Source: Chitinophaga rupis (GTDB lineage Bacteria > Bacteroidota > Bacteroidia > Chitinophagales > Chitinophagaceae). Taken from it: a stretch of 64,000 bases of DNA. Below are positions 1 to 7,777 of this stretch, in pieces. How positions within the stretch are numbered: position 1 is the first letter of the stretch; every line of letters begins with the position of its first letter. Under the pieces are notes generated by a model. That model had not been told where the DNA came from and did not search any database. It was given only the letters and a program-made list of their open reading frames with translations. The stretch covers positions 310,001 through 374,000 of the forward strand of contig NZ_FOBB01000003.1 in the NCBI RefSeq assembly GCF_900109685.1. The letters are read 5' to 3'. The position numbers and the translations under genes are program-made.

Positions 1-496
1 CGCCTGTGGTGGCTACCTGGCCGGTAGCAGCATTATCCAATACTATCTGCTGCCCGTTAGCCAGTGTTAACAGGGCTTTGTTACTGCCCGGCTGCAATGG
101 CTGTACTGCCAGTGCAGGCGTATTTTTTTGCGGACGCAAAAACCAGATGGTGCCTGCTCCCAATATTAAAAGCAGGATTGCTGCAGCTGCCCACCAATAA
201 TTTAACCGGGAACGTAGCGGCACCACTGGCGTGTTGTCCTGTTCTATGAGATCCTCCGCGGCTTCTTCGCGGAGGTATTGTAGTTTAGAAAAAATGTTAC
301 CGGCTATTTCCCGGTCGTATACCAGCGCTCCCTCCGCGTTCATAAGCATCCGCTCATGAGCAGTGGCCAGCGCTTTCAGCTCCTCATCGGTGGCCTGGGT
401 CAGCATCCACTCCCGGAAGGCGCCGGATGCACTTTCATTCACCGGCCGGCCGGCGGTTAAAGCTTCAATATGTGCTATTGCCCTGGTAAGATCCAT
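1..496 (-). CDS. FecR-family anti-sigma factor (3' part cut off by window edge)
   Basis: This gene runs off the left edge; 165 codons are visible and the start is the ATG at 494-496. The first ~95 residues are cytoplasmic and helical, as in the sigma-binding part of FecR proteins. One membrane segment follows at about residues 101-120 (WWAAAAILLLILGAGTIWFL). The periplasmic part begins with ALLTLANGQQIVLD at about 141-154, the usual opening of the Bacteroidota FecR domain. It lies about 100 bp downstream of an ECF sigma gene on the same strand, so it probably holds that sigma factor until an outer-membrane TonB receptor signals. The matching SusC/SusD-type genes would be expected beyond position 1. 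This is inference, because they are not visible. Confidence 0.85.
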   Translation of the reverse strand, partial: MDLTRAIAHIEALTAGRPVNESASGAFREWMLTQATDEELKALATAHERMLMNAEGALVYDREIAGNIFSKLQYLREEAAEDLIEQDNTPVVPLRSRLNYWWAAAAILLLILGAGTIWFLRPQKNTPALAVQPLQPGSNKALLTLANGQQIVLDNAATGQVATTG

Positions 497-599
497 GATG
501 TGTACGTACTAAAGACGGTGGTTAATGTTGAATTTTCACTGAAGTCAAAAAAAAATTTGATGTACCGGGGTGCTGATATGCTAATGTGCTGGTTTCTAT

Positions 600-1208
600 T
601 TATTTACTGCCCATTAAAAAAAGCAGCACCAGGAAGTGTACCCCATGTTTGCCTAAATAGTCTTTTAAAACAGCAATGGACTGCTGTAATGATTTATGTA
701 CCCCGCCCAGCGACATGCCCATTTCATTCGCTATTTCCTGGATGGTCTTCTCATCCCGGGTACGCAGCTCAAAGATCAACCGCTGTTTTTCCGGCAGCGC
801 AGCCAGGGCCGCACGGGCAACGGCTTCGTATTGATCGGTTATTAATTTATCGTCGGGGCTGTAATGGTGCGGCTGTACAAAGTCCCGCTCATAACCGGCC
901 TGTTTGGAGAGGCGGGCCTGGCGGGCGCGTAAAAAGTCGTTCAGCGCATTGCGGGTAATAATAAAAATGTAGTTCTTAAAGGAACGTATAGTGATGAGCG
1001 TTTCCCGGCGCTTCCATACTTTCAGGAACACCTCCTGCCCTATTTCTTCCACATCCTGTTTTTCCGGTAAATAAATTTGCAGGTAGTGCAGCACTAAAGG
1101 GGAGTAAAGCTCATACAAACGGGAAAAAGCATTCCAGCTGCCGGCTGCTACATCTGCCAGCAGGTGTCTTTCTTCTTCTCCCGTAATGCCTGTATGAATG
1201 ATTTGCAC
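600..1208 (-). CDS. ECF RNA polymerase sigma factor (sigma-70 family)
   Basis: With the GTG start at 1206-1208 the protein has 202 residues, the normal size of a Bacteroidota ECF sigma factor. Region 2 is visible around VEEIGQEVFLKVWKRRE and SFKNYIFIITRNALNDFLR. Region 4 has LPEKQRLIFELR followed by a helix-turn-helix (TIQEIANEMGMSLGGVHKSL). The reading frame stays open upstream to 1322, but that stretch contains the terminator of the preceding GMC gene and a promoter match, so the longer start is unlikely. The C-terminal residues are hydrophobic (HFLVLLFLMGSK), a common feature of this subgroup. It should direct transcription of a nutrient-uptake locus under control of the FecR gene downstream. 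Confidence 0.88.
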   Translation of the reverse strand: MQIIHTGITGEEERHLLADVAAGSWNAFSRLYELYSPLVLHYLQIYLPEKQDVEEIGQEVFLKVWKRRETLITIRSFKNYIFIITRNALNDFLRARQARLSKQAGYERDFVQPHHYSPDDKLITDQYEAVARAALAALPEKQRLIFELRTRDEKTIQEIANEMGMSLGGVHKSLQQSIAVLKDYLGKHGVHFLVLLFLMGSK

Positions 1209-1217
1209 TGTAAGGGG

Positions 1218-1248
1218 TAAATATAGGGAAAATAAGCCCTGCTGCAAA
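1218..1248 (-). promoter_or_regulatory. Bacteroidota-type promoter of the ECF sigma gene
   Basis: On the minus strand TTTG (1245-1248) is followed after exactly 19 bases by TATATTTA (1218-1225), close to the Bacteroidota consensus TTTG-N19-TAnnTTTG. The GTG start codon lies nine bases further on, so the transcript would have almost no leader. This is the best -33/-7 pair seen in the window. Confidence 0.55.
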
Positions 1249-1280
1249 TACCGGCTATTTTGCAGGCTGGCGATATCAAT

Positions 1281-1308
1281 AAAAAGCCCCGGCAGGCTGC
1301 CAGGGCTT
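1281..1308 (-). terminator. Rho-independent terminator after the GMC oxidoreductase gene
   Basis: Read on the minus strand, an 11-bp stem (AAGCCCTGGCA pairing with TGCCGGGGCTT, one G-T pair) has a 3-base loop and is followed by TTTTTATTG. It lies just behind the GMC stop codon and separates that cassette from the sigma gene. Confidence 0.7.
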
Positions 1309-1329
1309 ATATATAAGATCACATGACGT

Positions 1330-3030
1330 TTACAAATTCCCTTTCTTCATTTCAGACACCGCGTAGTCCACTGCCCTGGCGGTTAACGCCATATAGGTGA
1401 GCGAGGGGTTCTGTGTTGAGGTAGAGGTCATGCAGGCGCCATCTGTAACAAACACATTTTTGCAGGCATGCAGCTGGTTCCATTTATTTAACAGCGATGT
1501 TTTAGGATCGTGCCCCATACGTACGCCGCCCATTTCATGAATATCCAGTCCCGGCGCCTGTTTGCTGTCGTAGGTTTCTATATTGGTAAAACCTGCTTTG
1601 CCGAACATATCCTTGAACTGCTCAAAGAAATCTTTGATCATCTTCTCATCATTATCATCATAATCAATATTGATGCGTAACAATGGAATGCCCCATTCAT
1701 CTTTCTGCTGCGCATGCAGGCTTACGGTATTGCTTTCCTTTGGAATGGTTTCGCCCATCATTTGCGAGGATACGTACCAGGGGCCTAATGTGGCATTACC
1801 CAGCTGCTGTTTTAACGCTTCTCCAAAACCGGAGGTATCCCGCTGCGGAAAGCGGCCGGAGTAAAAGGAAGCGGCGTAGCCACGCAGGAAATCTGTTTCC
1901 TGTTTAAATACATTCCGGAAGCGCGGCACATACGCGCTGGTAGGGCGGCGCCCGTCTGTTGTAAATTCCTTAAATCCATCGTGCGTGCCGGAAATGCGCG
2001 CGCGGTAGTTGTGAAAGGCTACATACTTGCCCAGCAAACCATTCTCATTTCCCAAACCATTGGGGAAGCGGGACGAGGTGGAATGCATGAGGATAAGATT
2101 GGTGTTTAAAGCACCTGCATTTAAAAAAATAACCGGGGCGTAGTACTCTGTTACTGCTTTGGTGTTTGCGTCAATCACACGTACGCCACCGGCTTTGCCC
2201 TTGTGCTCATCGTATATAATACTATGCACCACTGAAAATGGCTGCAAAGTAAGATTACCTGTTTTTTGTGCCCAGGGTATTGTAGTGGAGTTACTGTTAA
2301 AGTAACCGCCAAACGGGCAGCCACGCTGGCATAGGCTGCGGCCCTGGCATTGATTGCGGCCCTGCTCCTTATGAATATCCTGCGGTTTGGTAAGGTGTGC
2401 GCAGCGCGCATAAATCACGTGGCGGTTCTCATAATTCTTAGCTACCACGCCTTTAAAATAATCCTCCACACAGGTTAGCTCCCAGGGAGGTAAGAACTCC
2501 CCGTCCGGCAGGTTGGGTATGCCGTCCTTATTACCGCTGATGCCTACAAATTTCTCCACATAGCTGTACCAGGGCGCCAGGTCTTTATAACGGATAGGCC
2601 AGTCTACTGCAAAGCCATCCCGCTGCGGGCCTTCAAAATCATAATCGCTCCAGCGCTGCGTTTGCCGCGCCCACATAATGGATTTGCCGCCTACCTGGTA
2701 ACCGCGGATCCAGTCAAACGGCTTATCCTGCACATACGGGTGCTCCGTATCCTTTACAAAAAAATGCATCGCATCTTCCCGGTACGCATAACAGCGGCTA
2801 ATGGAAGGATTGGCTGCCTGGATCTCTGCCGGTACTTCGCCATGGTGGCGGAACTCCCAGGGATACATGTTGGTGGTGGGATAATCCTTTAAATGCTGCA
2901 CATTACGTCCGCGTTCCAGCAATAATGTTTTATATCCTTTATCGCACAGCTCTTTTGCTGCCCATCCGCCGCTCATGCCTGCACCTATTACAATGGCGTC
3001 AAAAGTATTGGCCTGCTTACTATTACTCAT
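1330..3030 (-). CDS. GMC-family FAD-dependent oxidoreductase (gluconate 2-dehydrogenase large subunit-like)
   Basis: The protein has 566 residues. Its N-terminus carries the FAD dinucleotide-binding motif (DAIVIGAGMSGGWAAKEL, about residues 11-28) and ERGR at the end of the second strand. The C-terminal half has the GMC substrate domain, including DIHEMGGVRMGHDPKTS and the closing NPSLTYMALTARAVDYA. It has no signal peptide of its own. The gene directly downstream of the subunit-3 gene (7-bp gap) makes it the catalytic partner of that exported protein, which may carry it across the membrane. The family oxidises sugars or sugar acids at the periplasmic face; the actual substrate cannot be read from the sequence. 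A terminator follows the stop codon. Confidence 0.88.
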   Translation of the reverse strand: MSNSKQANTFDAIVIGAGMSGGWAAKELCDKGYKTLLLERGRNVQHLKDYPTTNMYPWEFRHHGEVPAEIQAANPSISRCYAYREDAMHFFVKDTEHPYVQDKPFDWIRGYQVGGKSIMWARQTQRWSDYDFEGPQRDGFAVDWPIRYKDLAPWYSYVEKFVGISGNKDGIPNLPDGEFLPPWELTCVEDYFKGVVAKNYENRHVIYARCAHLTKPQDIHKEQGRNQCQGRSLCQRGCPFGGYFNSNSTTIPWAQKTGNLTLQPFSVVHSIIYDEHKGKAGGVRVIDANTKAVTEYYAPVIFLNAGALNTNLILMHSTSSRFPNGLGNENGLLGKYVAFHNYRARISGTHDGFKEFTTDGRRPTSAYVPRFRNVFKQETDFLRGYAASFYSGRFPQRDTSGFGEALKQQLGNATLGPWYVSSQMMGETIPKESNTVSLHAQQKDEWGIPLLRINIDYDDNDEKMIKDFFEQFKDMFGKAGFTNIETYDSKQAPGLDIHEMGGVRMGHDPKTSLLNKWNQLHACKNVFVTDGACMTSTSTQNPSLTYMALTARAVDYAVSEMKKGNL

Positions 3031-3037
3031 ACTACTA

Positions 3038-3592
3038 TCAGTTATCTATGGAGGGCGATACTTTATTCACTGCTATACAGCCATGAAAGCGGCTGGGCAC
3101 CAGCTCATACACCCTTACTTTGGTTAAAAAATATTGAGAGCCCGTAAAACCTTCGATGGTATACCTTTTCAGCATGTGGTAAAAGGCATCCACATTATGC
3201 GGTAAGCTTTTACCATCATTCAACATAGCTACCCATTGCTGCTGCTGTGCAGGAGTACATTTCCCAAAGGTGCTGCCGTCCTTTTCCTTTACCATTGCCT
3301 GAAATTTGTGCAGCCCGTCCTGGAATTGCTCCTGGTCTTTGGCGCTGCAGCAATCATCTATCATAGTAAGGGCAAAACGGTGCGCCCCGGTTTCCTTTGC
3401 ACCGGGCGTAGTGGTGGTGGGGATGATGATAGCGGCCATGGTAGCCAGCAGATCTTCCTCCTCCCCATTCAGCTGTAAGTGTTTGTAGGCCACTGCCGCT
3501 TTACGCGGGCGCTGCACGCATGAAGGCAGCAGCGTAACGCCTGCGGTTACCACCATCAGGGTGCGGAGGGCCGAACGTCTGTTCATGTTCAT
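3038..3592 (-). CDS. Gluconate 2-dehydrogenase subunit 3 family protein
   Basis: The protein has 184 residues. The N-terminus has twin arginines and a lipobox-like site (NRRSALRTLMVVTAGVTLLPSC), suggesting Tat export and possibly lipid anchoring. The body resembles the small gamma subunit of gluconate 2-dehydrogenase, with features such as LLATMAAIIIPTTTTPGAKE and the C-terminal FTGSQYFLTKVRVYELVP. In this family the small subunit helps fold and export the GMC flavoprotein, whose gene follows 7 bp downstream. A second in-frame ATG two codons later is an equally good start. Confidence 0.85.
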   Translation of the reverse strand: MNMNRRSALRTLMVVTAGVTLLPSCVQRPRKAAVAYKHLQLNGEEEDLLATMAAIIIPTTTTPGAKETGAHRFALTMIDDCCSAKDQEQFQDGLHKFQAMVKEKDGSTFGKCTPAQQQQWVAMLNDGKSLPHNVDAFYHMLKRYTIEGFTGSQYFLTKVRVYELVPSRFHGCIAVNKVSPSIDN

Positions 3593-3608
3593 TTGCTAAA
3601 AGGTCTGT

Positions 3609-5120
3609 TTATTTACTGCTCATATCCGAATTACTGATGAAGGCAATACGTTTGCTGTCCGGCGACCAGGAGGGCGTATTAATAGAGCCCTGCCCGCCAT
3701 ACACATACCCGATCACTTTGGGTGTGCCCCCGGCAACCGGCATCAGGCGCAGGTATACATGCTTGTAGGGCGGGTGTATACCCGGCTGCACTTCTTCTTT
3801 CAGGAAAGAGAGGAATACCATCCACTTCCCATCCGGCGAAATGTGTGCAAACCAGTTATTAAGATCATCATTTGTAACCTGCTCCTGCCCGCTGCCATCC
3901 GGATGCATACGCCAGATCTGCATGGTGCCGGAGCGTACGGAATTAAAGTAAATATACTGCCCATCCGGCGAATATTCAGGCCCATCGTCCAAACCTTTTG
4001 TGTTAGTAAGCTTTTCTTCCTTTCCCCCGGCGGCCGGCACGCGGTACACATCAAATTCTCCATCCCGCTGCCCGCAGAAAACCAGGTATTTCCCGTCCGG
4101 CGACCAGCCATGCAGGTACGAGGGCCCTTTGGGCGTTACCTGCTTTGGCGTGCCGCCGGTTACGGGTACGGTGTAAATAATTGATCCGCCCAGCTCCCGT
4201 ACATTACTGCTTAGCCCCAGCATGGTGCCATCAAAGGAAAGCACATGATCGTTATTATTATTTTTTATATCCCCGGTATTTAGCTGCACCGGCTGCCGGG
4301 TGGCCAGGTCAAAGGTGTACATCAGCCCTTTGTTATCATTGAAAACAAGCGACTTCCCGTTGGTCATCCAGTTAGGGGCCTGTATGGAGTAGGGTACGGT
4401 ATAAATGATCTCCCGGTTGCCGGTGGCCACTTCCAGCAGCTCCAGGTGGCTGCCCAGGGTCATGCGGGTGTTCTGGTCTGATTCCCCGTTAAAGGGCATG
4501 GTAATACGCACATCACGGAACACGCCTGTTTCCAGCACATCGGCATTGTGGGAGCCTACAAACAGGCCCACATAAACTTCCTCTCCCAGGTCCAGGTCCG
4601 TTACCTGCGCGGTTACAAACGGCTCTCCGAACCTGGCTACCCGCATGGTGTAGGTATTGCCTTTACGTTCCAGCTGCAGCACATCGGCATGGGTAAGGGC
4701 GGAGCGTACTTCTTCTGTGGTGGCGCCGGCTGTTTTGCGGTATTGCAGGGAAGTGAGGCCATCGCCATGCTCTACCACATTTACATGCGCGGCATTGCTG
4801 TCAAGGCTTTTACGCACCATCCAGCCTACTTTCCGGTGTTCCTCCACACCTTTTGCGCCAACAAAGGCGGCGCGGGTATAGAGGATAAAATCGCCTTTCA
4901 GGCGTTTGTATACATAATGAAATTCATCGTGATCAAACCATACATTATAGCCTGCGCCGGAGATAATATATTGCTGTGTTTGCGGAATATAGGTGGCCGC
5001 CCCGGGTTTTACATGGTTGCCTATATCGCCATGGCCTTCAAATATGCCTAAAGGGCTGTTTTGCGCACTTGCGTTAAAAGCTAAAATGGTAAAGATGACG
5101 TGGACGATCAGTTTTTTCAT
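3609..5120 (-). CDS. Secreted PD40/TolB-type beta-propeller protein
   Basis: The 503-residue protein begins with a signal peptide (MKKLIVHVIFTILAFNASAQ). Residues about 25-215 look like a concanavalin-like beta-sandwich domain. After that come several PD40 propeller blades: WSPDGKYLVFCGQRDG, YSPDGQYIYFNSVRSG, ISPDGKWMVFLSFL and WSPDSKRIAFISNS. It lies 16 bp upstream of the subunit-3/GMC pair on the same strand and is probably co-transcribed with it. The family is widespread in Bacteroidota and usually described as TolB-like. A role in binding or processing a glycan in the periplasm is possible, but no catalytic residues are recognisable. Confidence 0.8.
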   Translation of the reverse strand: MKKLIVHVIFTILAFNASAQNSPLGIFEGHGDIGNHVKPGAATYIPQTQQYIISGAGYNVWFDHDEFHYVYKRLKGDFILYTRAAFVGAKGVEEHRKVGWMVRKSLDSNAAHVNVVEHGDGLTSLQYRKTAGATTEEVRSALTHADVLQLERKGNTYTMRVARFGEPFVTAQVTDLDLGEEVYVGLFVGSHNADVLETGVFRDVRITMPFNGESDQNTRMTLGSHLELLEVATGNREIIYTVPYSIQAPNWMTNGKSLVFNDNKGLMYTFDLATRQPVQLNTGDIKNNNNDHVLSFDGTMLGLSSNVRELGGSIIYTVPVTGGTPKQVTPKGPSYLHGWSPDGKYLVFCGQRDGEFDVYRVPAAGGKEEKLTNTKGLDDGPEYSPDGQYIYFNSVRSGTMQIWRMHPDGSGQEQVTNDDLNNWFAHISPDGKWMVFLSFLKEEVQPGIHPPYKHVYLRLMPVAGGTPKVIGYVYGGQGSINTPSWSPDSKRIAFISNSDMSSK

Positions 5121-5257
5121 TTGTATATATTATGGTAATGGGTGCGGAACGAATTTAGCGGCTGCGGGCTTAGGGAGGTTATTTTTCACCACATCAACAC
5201 CACATCATAATGCTAAAATCGCCTCTGATGGCCTTTCTGATCCTGTTTAAAATTGAA

Positions 5258-5265
5258 TATCTTTG
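5258..5265 (+). promoter_or_regulatory. -7 promoter element directly before the start codon
   Basis: TATCTTTG matches the Bacteroidota -7 consensus TAnnTTTG exactly. Only five bases separate it from the ATG at 5271, so the transcript is probably leaderless or nearly so. No clear -33 TTTG is present at 19 bases; TTTC sits at 20. Confidence 0.5.
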
Positions 5266-5270
5266 CAAGG

Positions 5271-5588
5271 ATGAAATTCCTTGTTTACCTGTTCTCATTA
5301 TACGTGCTGCTGTTATCCGGTGTTCCCTGCGATACGGATAGCGACTGCTGTGCAGATGAGATAGCACAAACAAGCTCCAACCGTACCGCAAAGGATCATG
5401 ACCATCGGCCGGCCTGCCCCTGCTCTCCCTTTTTTGCCTGCGGCGCCTGCCATAGTATTGTAATACCCACGGTGCAGATAAAGCTGCCGGGGCAATTACC
5501 CACCGTTGAAAACCTGTATTTTTTTTATATCACACCTTCCCTGCCTGATTTTCCCGCTTCCATCTGGCAGCCGCCCCAGTTAGCATAA
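5271..5588 (+). CDS. Small exported Cys/His-rich protein (DUF6660-like)
   Basis: The protein has 105 residues. An N-terminal signal segment (MKFLVYLFSLYVLLLSGVPC) could be cleaved or serve as an anchor. The middle is rich in possible metal ligands: seven cysteines, including CDTDSDCC and ACPCSPFFACGACHS, with HDH between them. The C-terminus is proline-rich and lacks domain signatures. The ATG at 5271 follows a consensus -7 element and is preferred over the earlier in-frame ATG at 5253, which lies upstream of that element. The gene is followed 79 bp later by a TonB-dependent receptor. Small proteins of this kind often sit next to such receptors in Bacteroidota, so metal capture or sensing is inferred but not shown. 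Confidence 0.72.
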   Translation: MKFLVYLFSLYVLLLSGVPCDTDSDCCADEIAQTSSNRTAKDHDHRPACPCSPFFACGACHSIVIPTVQIKLPGQLPTVENLYFFYITPSLPDFPASIWQPPQLA

Positions 5589-5667
5589 GCGCTTCATAAC
5601 TGCTGCCGGCCGGCAGCAGGTCACACAACCTTATTTATTCTTATTTATTCATACAGCCTACACTATA

Positions 5668-7638
5668 ATGAAAAGAATTATAGCCTTTATGCTATTGCTT
5701 TGCATGGGTAAGCTATGCATGGCGCAAAACCATCAAACAGACAGCTTAACAATACCATCGGATACCACGGTGGAGGAGCTGGACGAAGTGATCATCTCCA
5801 CCACCCGCAGCAGCCGTACTATACAGAACATTCCTACCCGCGTTGAATTTATAGGTGGCGAAGAGCTGGAAGAAAAAGGGAATATGAAACCGGGGGATAT
5901 ACGCATGATGCTCAATGAAAGCACCGGCATACAAACGCAGCAGGTATCCGCCACCTCTGCCAATTCAAGCATCCGCATCCAGGGGCTGGACGGGCGTTAT
6001 ACGCAAATGCTCACTGATGGTTTTCCATTGTACGGAGGATTTGCCGGCGGCCTGGGCCTGCTGCAAACAGCTCCTTTAAACCTGAAGCAGGTAGAAGTAA
6101 TTAAAGGCGCATCCTCCACCCTATACGGTGGGGGCGCCATTGCGGGTTTGGTAAACCTGATCTCCAAAGTACCAACAGAAGAAAGGGAATTGCGGTTCTT
6201 AATAAATGGCACCTCTGCCGGCGGCCTGGATCTAAGCGGCTTTTATGGTCAGAAGTTTAAAAAGGCAGGAGTAACCCTCTTTGCGTCCCGTAACAGCAGT
6301 AAGCCCTATGACCCTTCCAGCACAGGTTTTACCGCTATTCCAAAGACCATGCGTTATGTATTTAATCCCAGGCTGTTCCTTTATTTCAGTTCACGGACAA
6401 AAATGAACCTTGGAGTAAATACCACCTTTGAAGACCGCACGGGCGGAGACATTCAGTATATTAAGGGAAGGGGCGACAGCACCCACCGCTATTTTGAAAA
6501 GAATAAGAGCAGCCGGTTCTCCACTCAGTTCTTACTGGAACATCAGCTCAGCGAAAAAAGCAGCCTGGCGGTAAAAAATTCCATTAGTCATTTCAATAGG
6601 ACCATCACCATCCCTGATTATACATTTGATGGTAAACAATGGTCTACCTATTCAGAGATCACCTTTAATAATAACCGGGAGCGGTCAGACTGGGTGGGCG
6701 GTATTAATTTATATACAGATCATTTTAAAGAGCTTTCCAAAGACAGCTTTCCTAAAAGGAACTATGATCAGCAAACGATCGGCGGGTTTGTACAAAACAC
6801 TTTCAGCGCTGCTGAGTGGCTGCAAATGGAAACCGGCCTGCGCTGCGATTATGTAACAGATTATGGATTTGTGTGGCTGCCGCGCATCTCTGCCCTCTTT
6901 AAAATATCACCACGGCTTAGTTCCCGGCTGGGTGGTGGGCTTGGTTATAAAACGCCCAGCATTTTTACGGAAGAAACAGAGCGCATACAGTTCCGGTCTG
7001 TACTGCCTGTTAACCCGGATATGAATAAGCTGGAAAGATCTTACGGTGCTAACTTTGATATAAACTACCGTACATCTTTGTTCAATAAGCTGAGCATAAG
7101 CATAAACCAGCTTTTCTTTTACACCCGTATTAACAACCCCTTAATACTGGAAAATGCAGCCGGCGGTTTGCAGCAGCTTAAAAATGCAGCCGGTTATGTG
7201 GATACCAAAGGATGGGAAACCAATTTAAAAGCAGGTTACGGAAACTTTAAGCTGTTTATCGGATACACCTTTACAGATGCCCGGCTGGTTGAAGGCGGCA
7301 CTAAAAAAGAGAACCCCTTAACGGCACGGCACCGCCTGAATAATGTGCTGATGTATGAAATTGAGGATAGCTGGAAGATAGGGCTGGAAGCATACTATTA
7401 CAGCAAACAAACCCTAAACGATGGCGCTACCGGGAAGGCTTACTGGACCTGTGGATTTATGGCCGAAAAGCTATGGGAACGATTTTCCCTGTTCGTGAAT
7501 TGTGAGAACTTCACCGATACACGGCAAACCCGGTTTGACAGCATTTATACCGGCACACGCACCCACCCTGTATTCAGGGATATTTATGCACCCCTGGACG
7601 GATTTGTGGTGAATGGCGGGCTAAAATTAAAACTGTAA
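5668..7638 (+). CDS. TonB-dependent outer-membrane receptor
   Basis: The 656-residue protein starts with a signal peptide (MKRIIAFMLLLCMGKLCMAQ). A TonB box-like stretch (VEELDEVIISTTRSSRTIQN) is followed by the plug domain at about residues 48-165, with RIQGLDGRYTQMLTDGFPLYGG and VEVIKGASSTLYGGGAIAGLVNLISK. The remainder is a 22-strand-type barrel closing with GFVVNGGLKLKL. There is no carboxypeptidase-like N-terminal domain, so it is not a SusC protein. Its size and plug resemble siderophore, haem or metal receptors. The neighbouring Cys/His-rich protein makes a metal or metal complex the likely cargo. A large hairpin terminator follows. Confidence 0.9.
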   Translation: MKRIIAFMLLLCMGKLCMAQNHQTDSLTIPSDTTVEELDEVIISTTRSSRTIQNIPTRVEFIGGEELEEKGNMKPGDIRMMLNESTGIQTQQVSATSANSSIRIQGLDGRYTQMLTDGFPLYGGFAGGLGLLQTAPLNLKQVEVIKGASSTLYGGGAIAGLVNLISKVPTEERELRFLINGTSAGGLDLSGFYGQKFKKAGVTLFASRNSSKPYDPSSTGFTAIPKTMRYVFNPRLFLYFSSRTKMNLGVNTTFEDRTGGDIQYIKGRGDSTHRYFEKNKSSRFSTQFLLEHQLSEKSSLAVKNSISHFNRTITIPDYTFDGKQWSTYSEITFNNNRERSDWVGGINLYTDHFKELSKDSFPKRNYDQQTIGGFVQNTFSAAEWLQMETGLRCDYVTDYGFVWLPRISALFKISPRLSSRLGGGLGYKTPSIFTEETERIQFRSVLPVNPDMNKLERSYGANFDINYRTSLFNKLSISINQLFFYTRINNPLILENAAGGLQQLKNAAGYVDTKGWETNLKAGYGNFKLFIGYTFTDARLVEGGTKKENPLTARHRLNNVLMYEIEDSWKIGLEAYYYSKQTLNDGATGKAYWTCGFMAEKLWERFSLFVNCENFTDTRQTRFDSIYTGTRTHPVFRDIYAPLDGFVVNGGLKLKL

Positions 7639-7649
7639 CTCCATTACCG

Positions 7650-7718
7650 GGAGCCTGGCAACGGCGCTTACTATCTTTTTTATGAGTAAGCCCTGCCGCC
7701 AGGCTCCTTCTGTTTTTT
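7650..7718 (+). terminator. Large hairpin terminator after the TonB receptor
   Basis: GGAGCCTGGC (7650-7659) pairs perfectly with GCCAGGCTCC (7698-7707); inside, GCTTACT pairs with AGTAAGC. A T-rich tail (TTCTGTTTTTT) follows. The structure covers the earliest possible ATG of the next gene, which argues for a later start there. Confidence 0.7.
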
Positions 7719-7777
7719 GTATATTTATAATAGCCGCCTTACAGCTACATACTCTAATTATCATTCCACGGTTCTCT

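Noticed and set aside
7682-7777. Longer N-terminus of the Y_Y_Y/LuxR protein
   Set aside because: This part lies in the terminator hairpin of the TonB gene, and a proper signal peptide begins at 7778.
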